Notes under the pieces: model-generated
The model's database searches: none
What the model was told of the DNA's origin: nothing
What the model saw: only the letters and a program-made list of their open reading frames with translations
Source: an uncultured Altererythrobacter sp.
GTDB lineage: Bacteria > Pseudomonadota > Alphaproteobacteria > Sphingomonadales > Sphingomonadaceae
Assembly (NCBI GenBank): GCA_946886175.1
Contig: CAMPIA010000011.1
Span: forward strand, 1-14,605
DNA: 14,605 nt
Reading direction: 5' to 3'
Part shown: piece by piece, positions 1 to 7,894 of the stretch
Position numbering within the stretch: position 1 is the first letter of the stretch
Layout of the letters: each line of letters starts with the position of its first letter
Made by a program: the position numbers and the translations under genes

Positions 1-1529
1 AGATCGATGTTCGAGAACACGTCGGTGCTGACCGAATCGGTCACGATCTGCTTCTTGTCCCGGGTGTAGTTCGCGCCGAGCGTCAGCACGAGGCGGTCGG
101 TGACCTCGAAATCGACGTTGCCGAAGATCGAGTAGGCCTCGTTGTCCTGCACGATGTTGTTGAAGAAGCCCTGCCCCTCGGCGAAGAACCGGCCGGTGTA
201 ATCCTGGCCGTTGAGCGCCGAAAGCGTCGCTTCGAGCGTGTTGATGTTCTGCGCCCCGCCGGTCGCCGCCTGCAACAGCAGGTTGGCGTAAGGCCGGAAG
301 TCCTCCCCGAACACGATGCTGTCGGAGGTATCGACGCGCTCGTCGAAATAATATCCGCCGAGCAGGAAGTTCAGCGGCCCGTCGAAATCGGACGCGATGC
401 GCAGTTCCTGGGTGAAGGTGTCGATGTCCGCATCGCCGATGTTCGCACCCGAGGCGAGCGCCGCGCTGGTGAAGTCGACATCCTGATTGGCGGAGAGGTG
501 CGTCTCGCGATAGGCCGTAATCGAGGTCAGCGTGACGGCGCCCAGTTCGTAATCGATCTGGCCCGAAACGCCGTAGTTCTCGATGTTGTTGACCGGGTCG
601 ACATCGGTGAAGATCACGTCGCCGTCGGGGTTGTCGCGGAAGTCGTTGAGCTGCCCGCCGATCAACTGGATCGCGCCGGTTTCGGCGGAAGGCATCACGT
701 TGACCACGCCGCAGCAGCGCTCTTCGATCTTGTCGTAGTCGCCGATCACCCGCACGCGCAAGGGGCCGCCGTTGTCGAACAGCAGCTGGCCGCGCGTGAA
801 CCAGCGGTCCCGGTCGTTGATGTCCTCGCCGTTGAAGCCGTTGGTCAGGAAGCCGTCGCGCTTGTTGAGGCCCGCGGCCGCGCTGAACGCGATTGCATCG
901 GTGATCGGGCCGGTGAGATAGCCCTTGAAGACCATCGCGTCGTAGTTGCCGTAGCTCGCCTCGACCGAGCCGCCGAAGTCGAACGCCGGCTCCCTGGTCA
1001 CGATCGAGATCACGCCCGCGCTGGCGTTCTTCCCGAACAGCGTCGACTGCGGCCCGCGCAGCACTTCGACCCGCTGAATGTCGGGAAGATCGGAAATCTG
1101 CGCGATCGCGCGGCTGCGATAGACGCCGTCGACGAACATCGCGACCGAGGGCTCGAGACCGATATTGTTACCGTCCGTGCCGAAGCCGCGAACCGAGTAA
1201 CTGGTGGCGAAAGCGCTCTGCAACTGGCTGACACGCAGCGAGGGCACGAGGGTGGCGAGGTCCGCGATGTCGCGAATCTGCGCGCGCTCGATCGTCTCGG
1301 CGGTGGTCACGCTTACCGCGACCGGCACGTCCTGCAGCGTCTGCGCGCGCTTGGTCGCGGTCACGATGATCTCGTTGCCGGTGGCGCTGTCGGCCTGCTG
1401 CTCGAAGCTGTCGCCGTCGGGATTCGGTTCGCCCGGATCGACCGCGGCCTGGGCGAAGGCGGCCGAAGGAAGGGCGAGCCCGGCCACGCCTGCGAACAGG
1501 GCCGAACGAACGGAAGCGGTGAAGCGCAT
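1..1529 (-). CDS. TonB-dependent outer-membrane receptor, N-terminal 509 codons (cut by window edge)
   Basis: Energised outer-membrane importer; ligand not identifiable here. The reading frame is open from the ATG at 1529 to the window edge with no stop, so the C-terminal barrel lies outside. Residues 1-26 are a signal peptide ending in AFA before Gln27. A TonB-box-like EIIVTA is at 53-58. The plug domain follows, with VRGFGTDGNN at 113-122, FVDGVY at 132-137 and RGPQSTLFGKNASAG at 158-172, and then barrel strands. A Cys-Cys pair occurs in an early barrel segment (near base 715), which I recall as common in sphingomonad receptors. The start is chosen for the GGAGAGGAA ribosome site 6 nt upstream and the signal peptide. 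Family members are usually 700-900 residues. It is divergent from typA; no ligand-linked regulator or transport gene is adjacent in the window. Confidence 0.93.
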   Translation of the reverse strand, partial: MRFTASVRSALFAGVAGLALPSAAFAQAAVDPGEPNPDGDSFEQQADSATGNEIIVTATKRAQTLQDVPVAVSVTTAETIERAQIRDIADLATLVPSLRVSQLQSAFATSYSVRGFGTDGNNIGLEPSVAMFVDGVYRSRAIAQISDLPDIQRVEVLRGPQSTLFGKNASAGVISIVTREPAFDFGGSVEASYGNYDAMVFKGYLTGPITDAIAFSAAAGLNKRDGFLTNGFNGEDINDRDRWFTRGQLLFDNGGPLRVRVIGDYDKIEERCCGVVNVMPSAETGAIQLIGGQLNDFRDNPDGDVIFTDVDPVNNIENYGVSGQIDYELGAVTLTSITAYRETHLSANQDVDFTSAALASGANIGDADIDTFTQELRIASDFDGPLNFLLGGYYFDERVDTSDSIVFGEDFRPYANLLLQAATGGAQNINTLEATLSALNGQDYTGRFFAEGQGFFNNIVQDNEAYSIFGNVDFEVTDRLVLTLGANYTRDKKQIVTDSVSTDVFSNID

Positions 1530-1590
1530 CAAATTTCCTCTCCAGAACGGTGAAGCGCGAGACCAGTGAAATAGACCCCGCTCCTCCCGC

Positions 1591-1619
1591 CGAATAGGTC
1601 CTTAGACGCAACCTCTCAA
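1591..1619 (-). promoter_or_regulatory. Candidate housekeeping promoter for the TonB-dependent receptor
   Basis: On the minus strand TTGAGA (1619-1614) is followed by a 17-nt spacer and TATTCG (1596-1591). The -35 matches the consensus at five of six positions and the -10 at three, a usual pattern for alphaproteobacteria. Transcription would start near 1584 and give a leader of about 55 nt. This is inferred from motif and spacing only. Confidence 0.38.
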
Positions 1620-1632
1620 GATGTTACGGCAC

Positions 1633-1645
1633 GTCCGGCCCGGAC
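1633..1645. promoter_or_regulatory. Palindrome GTCCGG-C-CCGGAC, possible operator
   Basis: A perfect 6-bp dyad with a one-base centre lies just upstream of the receptor's candidate -35, in the divergent region shared with typA. A second, weaker dyad (ACATT-N5-AATGT, 1644-1658) abuts it. Position and symmetry fit a regulator-binding site, but no regulator is identified and GC-rich DNA produces such palindromes by chance. Confidence 0.3.
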
Positions 1646-1699
1646 ATTTGGTCAATGTGCCTTTAGAGTCACAGTCTGCGCGGCAGGGCGGCATCCGGC

Positions 1700-1734
1700 G
1701 CCGGGAGTATCGCCGCGAACGAGCGACTCCCGGC
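1700..1734 (+). repeat. Inverted repeat upstream of typA (9-bp stem, 17-nt loop)
   Basis: GCCGGGAGT (1700-1708) pairs perfectly with ACTCCCGGC (1726-1734). No T-run follows, so it is not a standard terminator. It may be a leader hairpin of typA if transcription starts upstream, or a protein-binding dyad. Confidence 0.5.
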
Positions 1735-1768
1735 CGACGCACCTTGCCGCAATGCAGCATCTCGTCTA

Positions 1769-1808
1769 GGGCGCGCGCGATTATCGCGCCGCACCATCGC
1801 GCGCGCCC
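1769..1808 (+). repeat. Perfect 13-bp inverted repeat in the typA leader region
   Basis: GGGCGCGCGCGAT (1769-1781) and ATCGCGCGCGCCC (1796-1808) are exact complements around a 14-nt loop, ending 18 nt before the typA start. As RNA this would be a very stable hairpin next to the ribosome-binding region. No clear Shine-Dalgarno motif lies between it and the ATG. There is no U-tract, so a terminator is unlikely. A translational control element or a DNA operator is possible. Confidence 0.6.
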
Positions 1809-1826
1809 AGCGAACCGAAAGCCCAC

Positions 1827-3650
<1,824 letters not shown>

Positions 3651-3667
3651 TTTCACCGGGCACGAAA

Positions 3668-3695
3668 AAGGGCGGCGCCGCGAGGCACCGCCCTT
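3668..3695. terminator. Bidirectional intrinsic terminator between typA and the outer-membrane protein gene
   Basis: AAGGGCGG (3668-3675) pairs with CCGCCCTT (3688-3695). One mismatch leads into an inner GCC/GGC stem closed by a GCGA loop. On the minus strand the stem runs directly into five Ts, a strong terminator for the outer-membrane protein gene. On the plus strand TTCTTCATTT follows, a weaker terminator for typA. It sits between the two convergent stops (3650 and 3712). Confidence 0.9.
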
Positions 3696-3711
3696 CTTCA
3701 TTTGCCCGATA

Positions 3712-4560
3712 TCAGAAGTGGAAGCTGAGCGAGGTGCGCAGCGACTGGACTTCGAAATTGGTATCCGACGGGCGGATGTCCGTCCGGCCGGAATCGATTA
3801 GGAAGGCGTTGGTCACAGGCGCGGTGCCCTGACCCACTTCGACGAAGAAGTTATCGTCTTTGTAGTTCGAGTAGAGGTACTCGAGACCGAGGCCGATATT
3901 CTGGGTCAGCATGAGCTCGACGCCCGCGCCGGCCTGATAACCCCACACCATGTCGCCATCTTCACGCTCGGCGAACGAGTTGGCGTTGTTCGTAGTCGTA
4001 AAGCCGTGCCTGATCTTGGCATAGCTGCCGCCGCCAGTGACGTAGAACAGACCGCGCCCGTCACCGGGCGAGAAACCGGCACGCGCACGGGCCGAAATCG
4101 CATAGTCCAGCTCACGGTTGAGCGTGTAGCTCGCCGGCGTGGAGCTGAAGCCGGTGGTGTAGTCGATCGCGTCCGACGAACTGCCTTCGAGCAGAACACC
4201 CGCCACGAACGGGCCACCGTTGAAGCGCTTGTCAAACCCGACCCGGCCTGCATAGCCGATATCGTCCTTATCGCTGGTGCAGCCATCGGCGGCGAGACCG
4301 GAACGCGCCTGGCCGCTGCAGAAGCCGGGGGCGAATGCATCCACGCCAGCAGCATTGTTGACGTTGTCGCTGACCCCGTCACCATCGGTATCAAACGCCA
4401 GCGTATCGCCGCCGTCGTTCGACTGAATGTCGTACGAGACCGATCCCCCGACGTAAGGGCCGTCGAAGTAAACCGGCTCATCCGAACTTTGCGCCATGGC
4501 AGGCGCGGCAGACAGCGCGAAACCGCCAGCCGCGAGGCCAGCAAGCAGATGCTTTTTCAT
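3712..4560 (-). CDS. Outer-membrane beta-barrel protein (porin / Omp25-31-like)
   Basis: A 282-residue outer-membrane protein. The signal peptide MKKHLLAGLAAGGFALSAAPAMA is cleaved before Gln24. The rest has alternating aromatic/hydrophobic strands with Gly-rich turns (for example GPYVGGSVSYD at 34-44) and ends in Phe (SLSFHF), the usual signature recognised by the BAM machinery. An early loop carries DTDGDGVSD (57-65), which matches the acidic calcium-binding repeat D-x-D-x-D-G-x-x-D, followed by Cys81 and Cys94, which could form a disulfide. The ATG is preceded by AAGGA at a good distance. It faces typA across a strong terminator. The closest family by eye is the alphaproteobacterial immunogenic outer-membrane proteins; the specific function is unknown. 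Confidence 0.85.
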   Translation of the reverse strand: MKKHLLAGLAAGGFALSAAPAMAQSSDEPVYFDGPYVGGSVSYDIQSNDGGDTLAFDTDGDGVSDNVNNAAGVDAFAPGFCSGQARSGLAADGCTSDKDDIGYAGRVGFDKRFNGGPFVAGVLLEGSSSDAIDYTTGFSSTPASYTLNRELDYAISARARAGFSPGDGRGLFYVTGGGSYAKIRHGFTTTNNANSFAEREDGDMVWGYQAGAGVELMLTQNIGLGLEYLYSNYKDDNFFVEVGQGTAPVTNAFLIDSGRTDIRPSDTNFEVQSLRTSLSFHF

Positions 4561-4627
4561 AACTTTTCCTTAATTGCGAACCTTGTCCCGGCCAAATCCG
4601 GCAACTGCGCTTCGGTTCCGGCACCAT

Positions 4628-4651
4628 GCCGATCCGCCGAAGCGGATCGAC
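4628..4651 (-). promoter_or_regulatory. C(UUCG)G tetraloop hairpin in the outer-membrane protein mRNA leader
   Basis: On the minus strand GTCGATCCGC and GCGGATCGGC form a 10-bp stem (one G-U pair) closed by the extra-stable tetraloop C(TTCG)G. It lies about 70 nt upstream of the ATG at 4560 and downstream of the candidate promoter, so it would be transcribed. No U-tract follows, arguing against a terminator. It may stabilise the 5' end of the mRNA or bind a regulator. Confidence 0.6.
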
Positions 4652-4672
4652 AAGCACCGCTTTGCCGACGGG

Positions 4673-4703
4673 ATTATGAATGCCACATTTAAACTACTGA
4701 AAA
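4673..4703 (-). promoter_or_regulatory. Weak candidate promoter for the outer-membrane protein gene
   Basis: On the minus strand CATAAT (4678-4673) matches the -10 consensus at five of six positions. The -35 is poor: TTCAGT at 17 nt, or TTTTCA at 19 nt. Transcription would start near 4666 and include the tetraloop hairpin in a leader of about 105 nt. Confidence 0.25.
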
Positions 4704-4781
4704 TACGCGCTTACCGATGGGCGCAACGATGGCGGCAGACGAAACGAGAAGGTGTGAATTCCGGTTTGATTTCAACGATCC

Positions 4782-4810
4782 CCTCCATGCAAATTCACGC
4801 TGCATGGTGG
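4782..4810. repeat. Dyad CCATGCA-N9-TGCATGG in the intergenic region
   Basis: A perfect 7-bp inverted repeat (4785-4791 with 4801-4807) extends by two further pairs beyond one mismatch, 9 of 10 positions per arm. It lies in the AT-richer part of the intergenic region, about 230-200 nt upstream of the hemerythrin promoter. It could be an operator or a vestige; there is no supporting context. Confidence 0.35.
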
Positions 4811-4858
4811 CAACCGGGCCACAGTCTTTTACGCCGCGTTCCATCTACTTCCTTCCTG

Positions 4859-4960
4859 ATGCTCGGCATCGGGCTGTTCGTGGGCCCGCTGGTCAACTGG
4901 ATCGTGGTCGGGACGTGTGAGCGGCAGATCGTTAAGGCGATCGAGGCGCTGATCGGATGG
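4859..4960 (+). pseudogene. Possible remnant of a PutP-like membrane segment
   Basis: Read from ATG at 4859, the frame gives a hydrophobic stretch, GIGLFVGPLVNWIVVG. It matches 13 of 16 residues of the second membrane region of PutP in this window (GIGLFVGALVNWVVVA). At DNA level 42 of 48 bases agree between 4865-4912 and 5921-5968. Similarity is not evident on either side. No ribosome site is seen, and the frame runs out of register through the hemerythrin gene. It is most simply a decayed duplication, but convergent GC-rich membrane coding cannot be excluded. Confidence 0.3.
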
Positions 4961-5008
4961 CCGGGCCGCGGCCACGGTTCGGGGAATAATTCAACTCAGT
5001 TCAATCTT

Positions 5009-5034
5009 GGAACCAAGGCGGTTTTCCTCGCGTT
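5009..5034 (+). promoter_or_regulatory. EcfG (general stress sigma factor) promoter for the hemerythrin gene
   Basis: GGAAC (5009-5013), a 17-nt spacer and CGTT (5031-5034) match the alphaproteobacterial EcfG consensus exactly. Transcription would start near 5041, just before the GAGGAG ribosome site (5045-5050) and the ATG at 5058, giving a compact leader of about 17 nt. Motif, spacing, strand and placement all agree. Confidence 0.75.
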
Positions 5035-5057
5035 CCGGTGCGCAGAGGAGACCGAAC

Positions 5058-5567
5058 ATGGCCAATACCCGAATGACCGGCGATACCGACGCGACGCATA
5101 TCCTGACGCAGGACCACCGCAAGGTGGAGGATCTGTTCTCCAAATTCGAGAACGCCGGCGGCAAGGACAAGAAGGAGCAGATCGCTCGCCAGATCTGCAC
5201 CGAGCTCAAGATCCACACGATGATCGAGGAAGAGATCTTCTACCCCGCGCTCGAGGGCAAGATCGAGGACGAGGCGCTGCTCAAGGAAGCCTATGTCGAG
5301 CACGACGGCGCCAAGGTCCTGGTCAACGAGATCGAGGCCGGCGGGCCCGACGAGGCGTTTTACGACGCCAAGATGACCGTGCTCAAGGAACAGATCGAGC
5401 ACCACGTCAAGGAAGAGGAGAAGATGAACGGCAACCTCTTCCAGCAGGCCCGTGCGACCGACGTCGATCTCGACGCGCTCGGCGAGCAGATGCTCGCGCG
5501 CAAGGAAGAGCTGATGCAGCAGGCGGAAAGCGGCGGGCTGCCGAAAGCCGAACCGGTCACGATGTAG
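5058..5567 (+). CDS. Hemerythrin HHE domain-containing protein
   Basis: A 169-residue cytoplasmic four-helix protein of the hemerythrin/HHE cation-binding family, which bind a di-iron centre and act in oxygen, NO or redox sensing or protection. Likely ligands are His20 (in DHRKVE), His53 and Glu57 (HTMIE), His82 (EHDGAK) and His115/116 with Glu119/120 (HHVKEE). A charged helical C-terminal tail (about 135-169) has no assigned role. An upstream ATG in the same frame (5007) is rejected: it lies before the inferred transcription start, while the ATG at 5058 has GAGGAG 7 nt upstream. The exact EcfG promoter suggests membership of the general stress regulon. It is probably transcribed alone, with a hairpin after the stop. 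Confidence 0.92.
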   Translation: MANTRMTGDTDATHILTQDHRKVEDLFSKFENAGGKDKKEQIARQICTELKIHTMIEEEIFYPALEGKIEDEALLKEAYVEHDGAKVLVNEIEAGGPDEAFYDAKMTVLKEQIEHHVKEEEKMNGNLFQQARATDVDLDALGEQMLARKEELMQQAESGGLPKAEPVTM

Positions 5568-5576
5568 GATTCCGTC

Positions 5577-5606
5577 GGCGCGTTCCCTACAGCGTAGGGG
5601 CGCGCC
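5577..5606 (+). terminator. Hairpin after the hemerythrin gene, probable weak terminator
   Basis: GGCGCG (5577-5582) pairs with CGCGCC (5601-5606), enclosing an inner stem CCCTAC-AGC-GTAGGG with a small internal loop (TT/G). It starts 9 nt after the stop. Only a mixed GCGCATGTGTTT follows, so termination may be weak or factor-dependent. It could instead sit in the putP leader. Confidence 0.5.
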
Positions 5607-5689
5607 GCGCATGTGTTTCATCAACAAGCGCCGTTAACGCCTGATACAGCAGGTGGTCAGCAGCGATTCCATTTGTTACGTGCCGACGC

Positions 5690-7165
5690 ATGCAGACCGG
5701 CACCCTGATTTCGCTCACCCTCTATTTCATCCTCATGCTCGCCATCGGGCTCTACGCCTGGAAGAAGTCGACCGACACTTCCGAAGGCTATCTGCTCGGC
5801 GGGCGGGGCCTGTCGCCCTCGGTGGCCGCGCTCAGCGCCGGCGCCTCGGACATGTCGGGCTGGCTGCTGCTCGGCCTTCCGGGCGCGCTCTACGTTTCCG
5901 GCCTGGTCGCGGGGTGGATCGGCATCGGCCTGTTCGTCGGCGCGCTGGTCAACTGGGTCGTCGTCGCGCCGCGGCTGCGCCAGCAAACGATCGACTACGG
6001 CAATGCGCTGACGATCCCCGAATTCCTCGCCAACCGCTTCCCCGACAAGGCGACCGCGCTGCGCGTGGTCTCGGCGATCATCATCGTCGTGTTCTTCACC
6101 GTTTATACCGCCTCGGGCCTCGTCGGCGGCGGCAAGCTGTTCATGACCAGCTTCGCCGGCGCGTTCGGCGACATGGGCATGAGCGACTACATGTTCGGCA
6201 TCTTGCTGACGGCGGGCGTGGTGCTGATCTACACCATGATCGGCGGCTTTCTTGCGGTCAGCCTGACCGATTTCGTCCAGGGCGTGATTATGATGGTGGC
6301 GCTGGTGCTGATGCCGCTGGTCGTCATATTCGGCCCCGGGGGGAGCGCGGGGGAATCGCTTACGCTGGTCCAGCCGGGCTTTCTGGACCTGACTTACGGC
6401 CTGACCTTCATCGGCTTCCTCTCGGCGGTGACCTGGGGTCTCGGCTATTTCGGGCAGCCCCACATCATCGTGCGCTTCATGGCGATCCGCAGCCAGAAGG
6501 ACGTGGCGGTCGCCCGCAACATCGGGATGGGCTGGATGTTCATCTGCCTGATGGGCACGCTCGGCATCGGCCTCGCCGGCCGCGCCTACGCCGAGCGCAA
6601 CGGGATGGTGATCGACGATCCCGAGACGATCTTCATCGTCCTCGCCAACCTGCTGTTCCATCCGCTGATCACCGGCTTCCTGCTCGCCGCGCTGCTGGCC
6701 GCGATCATGAGCACGATCAGCTCACAGCTTCTGGTATCGTCGAGCTCGCTGACCGAGGATTTCTATCGCCTGTTCCTGCGAAAGCAGGCGAGCGAGCGCG
6801 AACTGGTCAATGTCGGCCGGTTCGCGGTGCTGCTGGTCTCGGTCGCGGCGATCGTGATCGCTTCGGACCCGGACAGCCAGGTGCTCGGCCTGGTATCGAA
6901 CGCATGGGCCGGGTTCGGCGCCGCGTTCGGACCGTTGATCGTGCTCTCGCTGACCTGGAATCGGATGACCGGCGCTGGCGCGGTGGCCGGCCTGGTGACC
7001 GGAGCCGCGGTGGTGATCGTGTGGATCGCGCTCGGCTGGAACAGCAGCTTCCTGGGGGGCGAAGGCGTCTACGAGATCATCCCCGGCTTCATCGCTTCGT
7101 GGCTCGCCATCTGGGCCGTCAGCCTCGCCACCGTACCCCCGCCGAAGCCCGTGCCGGGTTCCTGA
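5690..7165 (+). CDS. putP: Sodium/proline symporter PutP (SSS family)
   Basis: Inner-membrane carrier coupling sodium entry to proline uptake, for nutrition or osmoprotection. Its 491 residues compare with 502 in E. coli, with about 13 hydrophobic segments. The signature ALSAGASDMSGWLLLGLPGA lies at 47-66, with Asp54, Ser56, Gly57 and Trp58 matching the E. coli sodium/proline residues Asp55-Trp59. The sodium-site motif of membrane segment IX (STISSQLLVSSSSLTED) is present near residue 345. The start is the first ATG that yields a complete first membrane segment; no convincing Shine-Dalgarno sequence precedes it. No putA (proline dehydrogenase) gene is in the window. A short PutP-like DNA remnant lies upstream of the neighbouring hemerythrin gene. 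Confidence 0.93.
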   Translation: MQTGTLISLTLYFILMLAIGLYAWKKSTDTSEGYLLGGRGLSPSVAALSAGASDMSGWLLLGLPGALYVSGLVAGWIGIGLFVGALVNWVVVAPRLRQQTIDYGNALTIPEFLANRFPDKATALRVVSAIIIVVFFTVYTASGLVGGGKLFMTSFAGAFGDMGMSDYMFGILLTAGVVLIYTMIGGFLAVSLTDFVQGVIMMVALVLMPLVVIFGPGGSAGESLTLVQPGFLDLTYGLTFIGFLSAVTWGLGYFGQPHIIVRFMAIRSQKDVAVARNIGMGWMFICLMGTLGIGLAGRAYAERNGMVIDDPETIFIVLANLLFHPLITGFLLAALLAAIMSTISSQLLVSSSSLTEDFYRLFLRKQASERELVNVGRFAVLLVSVAAIVIASDPDSQVLGLVSNAWAGFGAAFGPLIVLSLTWNRMTGAGAVAGLVTGAAVVIVWIALGWNSSFLGGEGVYEIIPGFIASWLAIWAVSLATVPPPKPVPGS

Positions 7166-7180
7166 GAGCGATGTGAAGCA

Positions 7181-7209
7181 TTGGCGGTCAACTTCGCGTT
7201 AACCATATT
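7181..7209 (+). promoter_or_regulatory. Candidate promoter for the extensin-like lipoprotein gene
   Basis: TTGGCG (7181-7186), a 17-nt spacer and CATATT (7204-7209), each hexamer matching four of six consensus positions. It resembles the candidate uvrB promoter (TTGCCG-N17-CATATC). The start would be near 7216, leaving a leader of about 10 nt with AAGG at its 5' edge, which is tight. Read-through from putP, 60 bp upstream, is the alternative. Confidence 0.28.
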
Positions 7210-7225
7210 TGCGCACAAGGGCGGT

Positions 7226-7894
7226 ATGCTTCGCGCGCTAGCCTCCTGCCTCGCCCTGCTGGCGCTTGCCGGATGCCAGATGCTGCCCGGAAGCGACCGT
7301 TCCGAGAGCCCGCGCGGCCCTACCTCGGGAAGCACAATCTCCAACAACCGCGAGGCGCGCCAGTGCCTCGCCGAACTCGGCGCCAGCGGGGCCGGGTTCA
7401 GTCCGCTGCCCGATCGCTACGCCGGTGAAGGCTGCACGCTGCTGAACACCGTCGATCTCAACCGTCTTCCGGGAGACAACGGCGCATTCTCGGTCAGCAA
7501 CCTCGGCCCCGTCACCTGTCCGACCGCGACCGCCTTCACCGCCTGGGTCCGCTACGGTGTCGATCGCGCCGCGCGGGTCTATCTCGGCAGCCCGATCGTG
7601 CGGATCGAGACGATGGGCAGTTATGCCTGCCGCAACGTCGCCGGCACGGGCCGCCGCTCGGCCCATGCTTCGGCCGCGGCGATCGACGTGGCCGCGTTCC
7701 ATCTCGCCGATGGCCGCCGGGTCAGCGTGCTCGACGATTGGGACGAAGGCACCTCGGCCGAGCGCGAGTTCCTGCGCGTCGTGCAGCGCAGCGCCTGCAA
7801 GCGCTTCCGCACGGTGCTCGGCCCCGAATACAACGCCGCGCACCGCAACCACTTCCACGTCGAGCGCGGTGGCGACGGCGGATTCTGCCGCTAG
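7226..7894 (+). CDS. Extensin-like C-terminal domain lipoprotein, putative zinc peptidase fold
   Basis: A 222-residue predicted lipoprotein. The signal peptide has the lipobox LAGC, with the lipidated residue at Cys17. The mature part matches the bacterial extensin-like C-terminal family. It carries His147-x6-Asp154 (in RSAHASAAAIDVAAF) and His209-x-His211 (HRNHFHVE), an arrangement resembling the zinc-binding set of LAS/M15-type peptidoglycan peptidases. Six further cysteines (47, 70, 98, 135, 191, 221) suggest disulfides in the periplasm. A role in cell-wall cleavage is inferred, not shown; the name comes from plant extensins and is misleading. An in-frame TTG at 7181 is rejected because ATG 7226 has AAGG 5 nt upstream and begins the signal peptide. 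Its stop overlaps the stop of the convergent regulator gene. Confidence 0.87.
   Translation: MLRALASCLALLALAGCQMLPGSDRSESPRGPTSGSTISNNREARQCLAELGASGAGFSPLPDRYAGEGCTLLNTVDLNRLPGDNGAFSVSNLGPVTCPTATAFTAWVRYGVDRAARVYLGSPIVRIETMGSYACRNVAGTGRRSAHASAAAIDVAAFHLADGRRVSVLDDWDEGTSAEREFLRVVQRSACKRFRTVLGPEYNAAHRNHFHVERGGDGGFCR

Larger units (their letters stand above)
4561..5057. other. 497-bp intergenic region between divergent genes, no intact gene seen
   Basis: This region separates the outer-membrane protein gene (-) from the hemerythrin gene (+). It contains, in order, the outer-membrane protein ribosome site and leader hairpin, a candidate promoter, a relatively AT-rich stretch (about 4680-4800), an imperfect dyad, a PutP-like coding remnant and the hemerythrin promoter. 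Open frames through it lack ribosome sites or run out of frame into the hemerythrin gene, so I call no gene here. Confidence 0.6.

Noticed and set aside
498..1553. 351-codon open frame antisense to the TonB-dependent receptor
   Set aside because: The opposite strand encodes a clear signal peptide, plug and barrel. The antisense product is rich in Arg, Ala, Val and Asp with no family features, as expected from GC-rich codon bias.
4599..4618. GGAAC on the minus strand upstream of the outer-membrane protein gene, as a third EcfG promoter
   Set aside because: At spacings of 16-17 nt the following bases are GATT or ATTT, not CGTT, so the match is not convincing.
4717..4920. 67-codon plus frame in the intergenic region
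   Set aside because: It has no ribosome site or recognisable family, and it conflicts with the frame that carries the PutP-like similarity.
4574..5644. 356-codon plus frame spanning the intergenic region and the hemerythrin gene
   Set aside because: It runs in a different register through the hemerythrin gene, whose ligand residues, ribosome site and promoter are convincing. Only the short PutP-like segment is worth noting.
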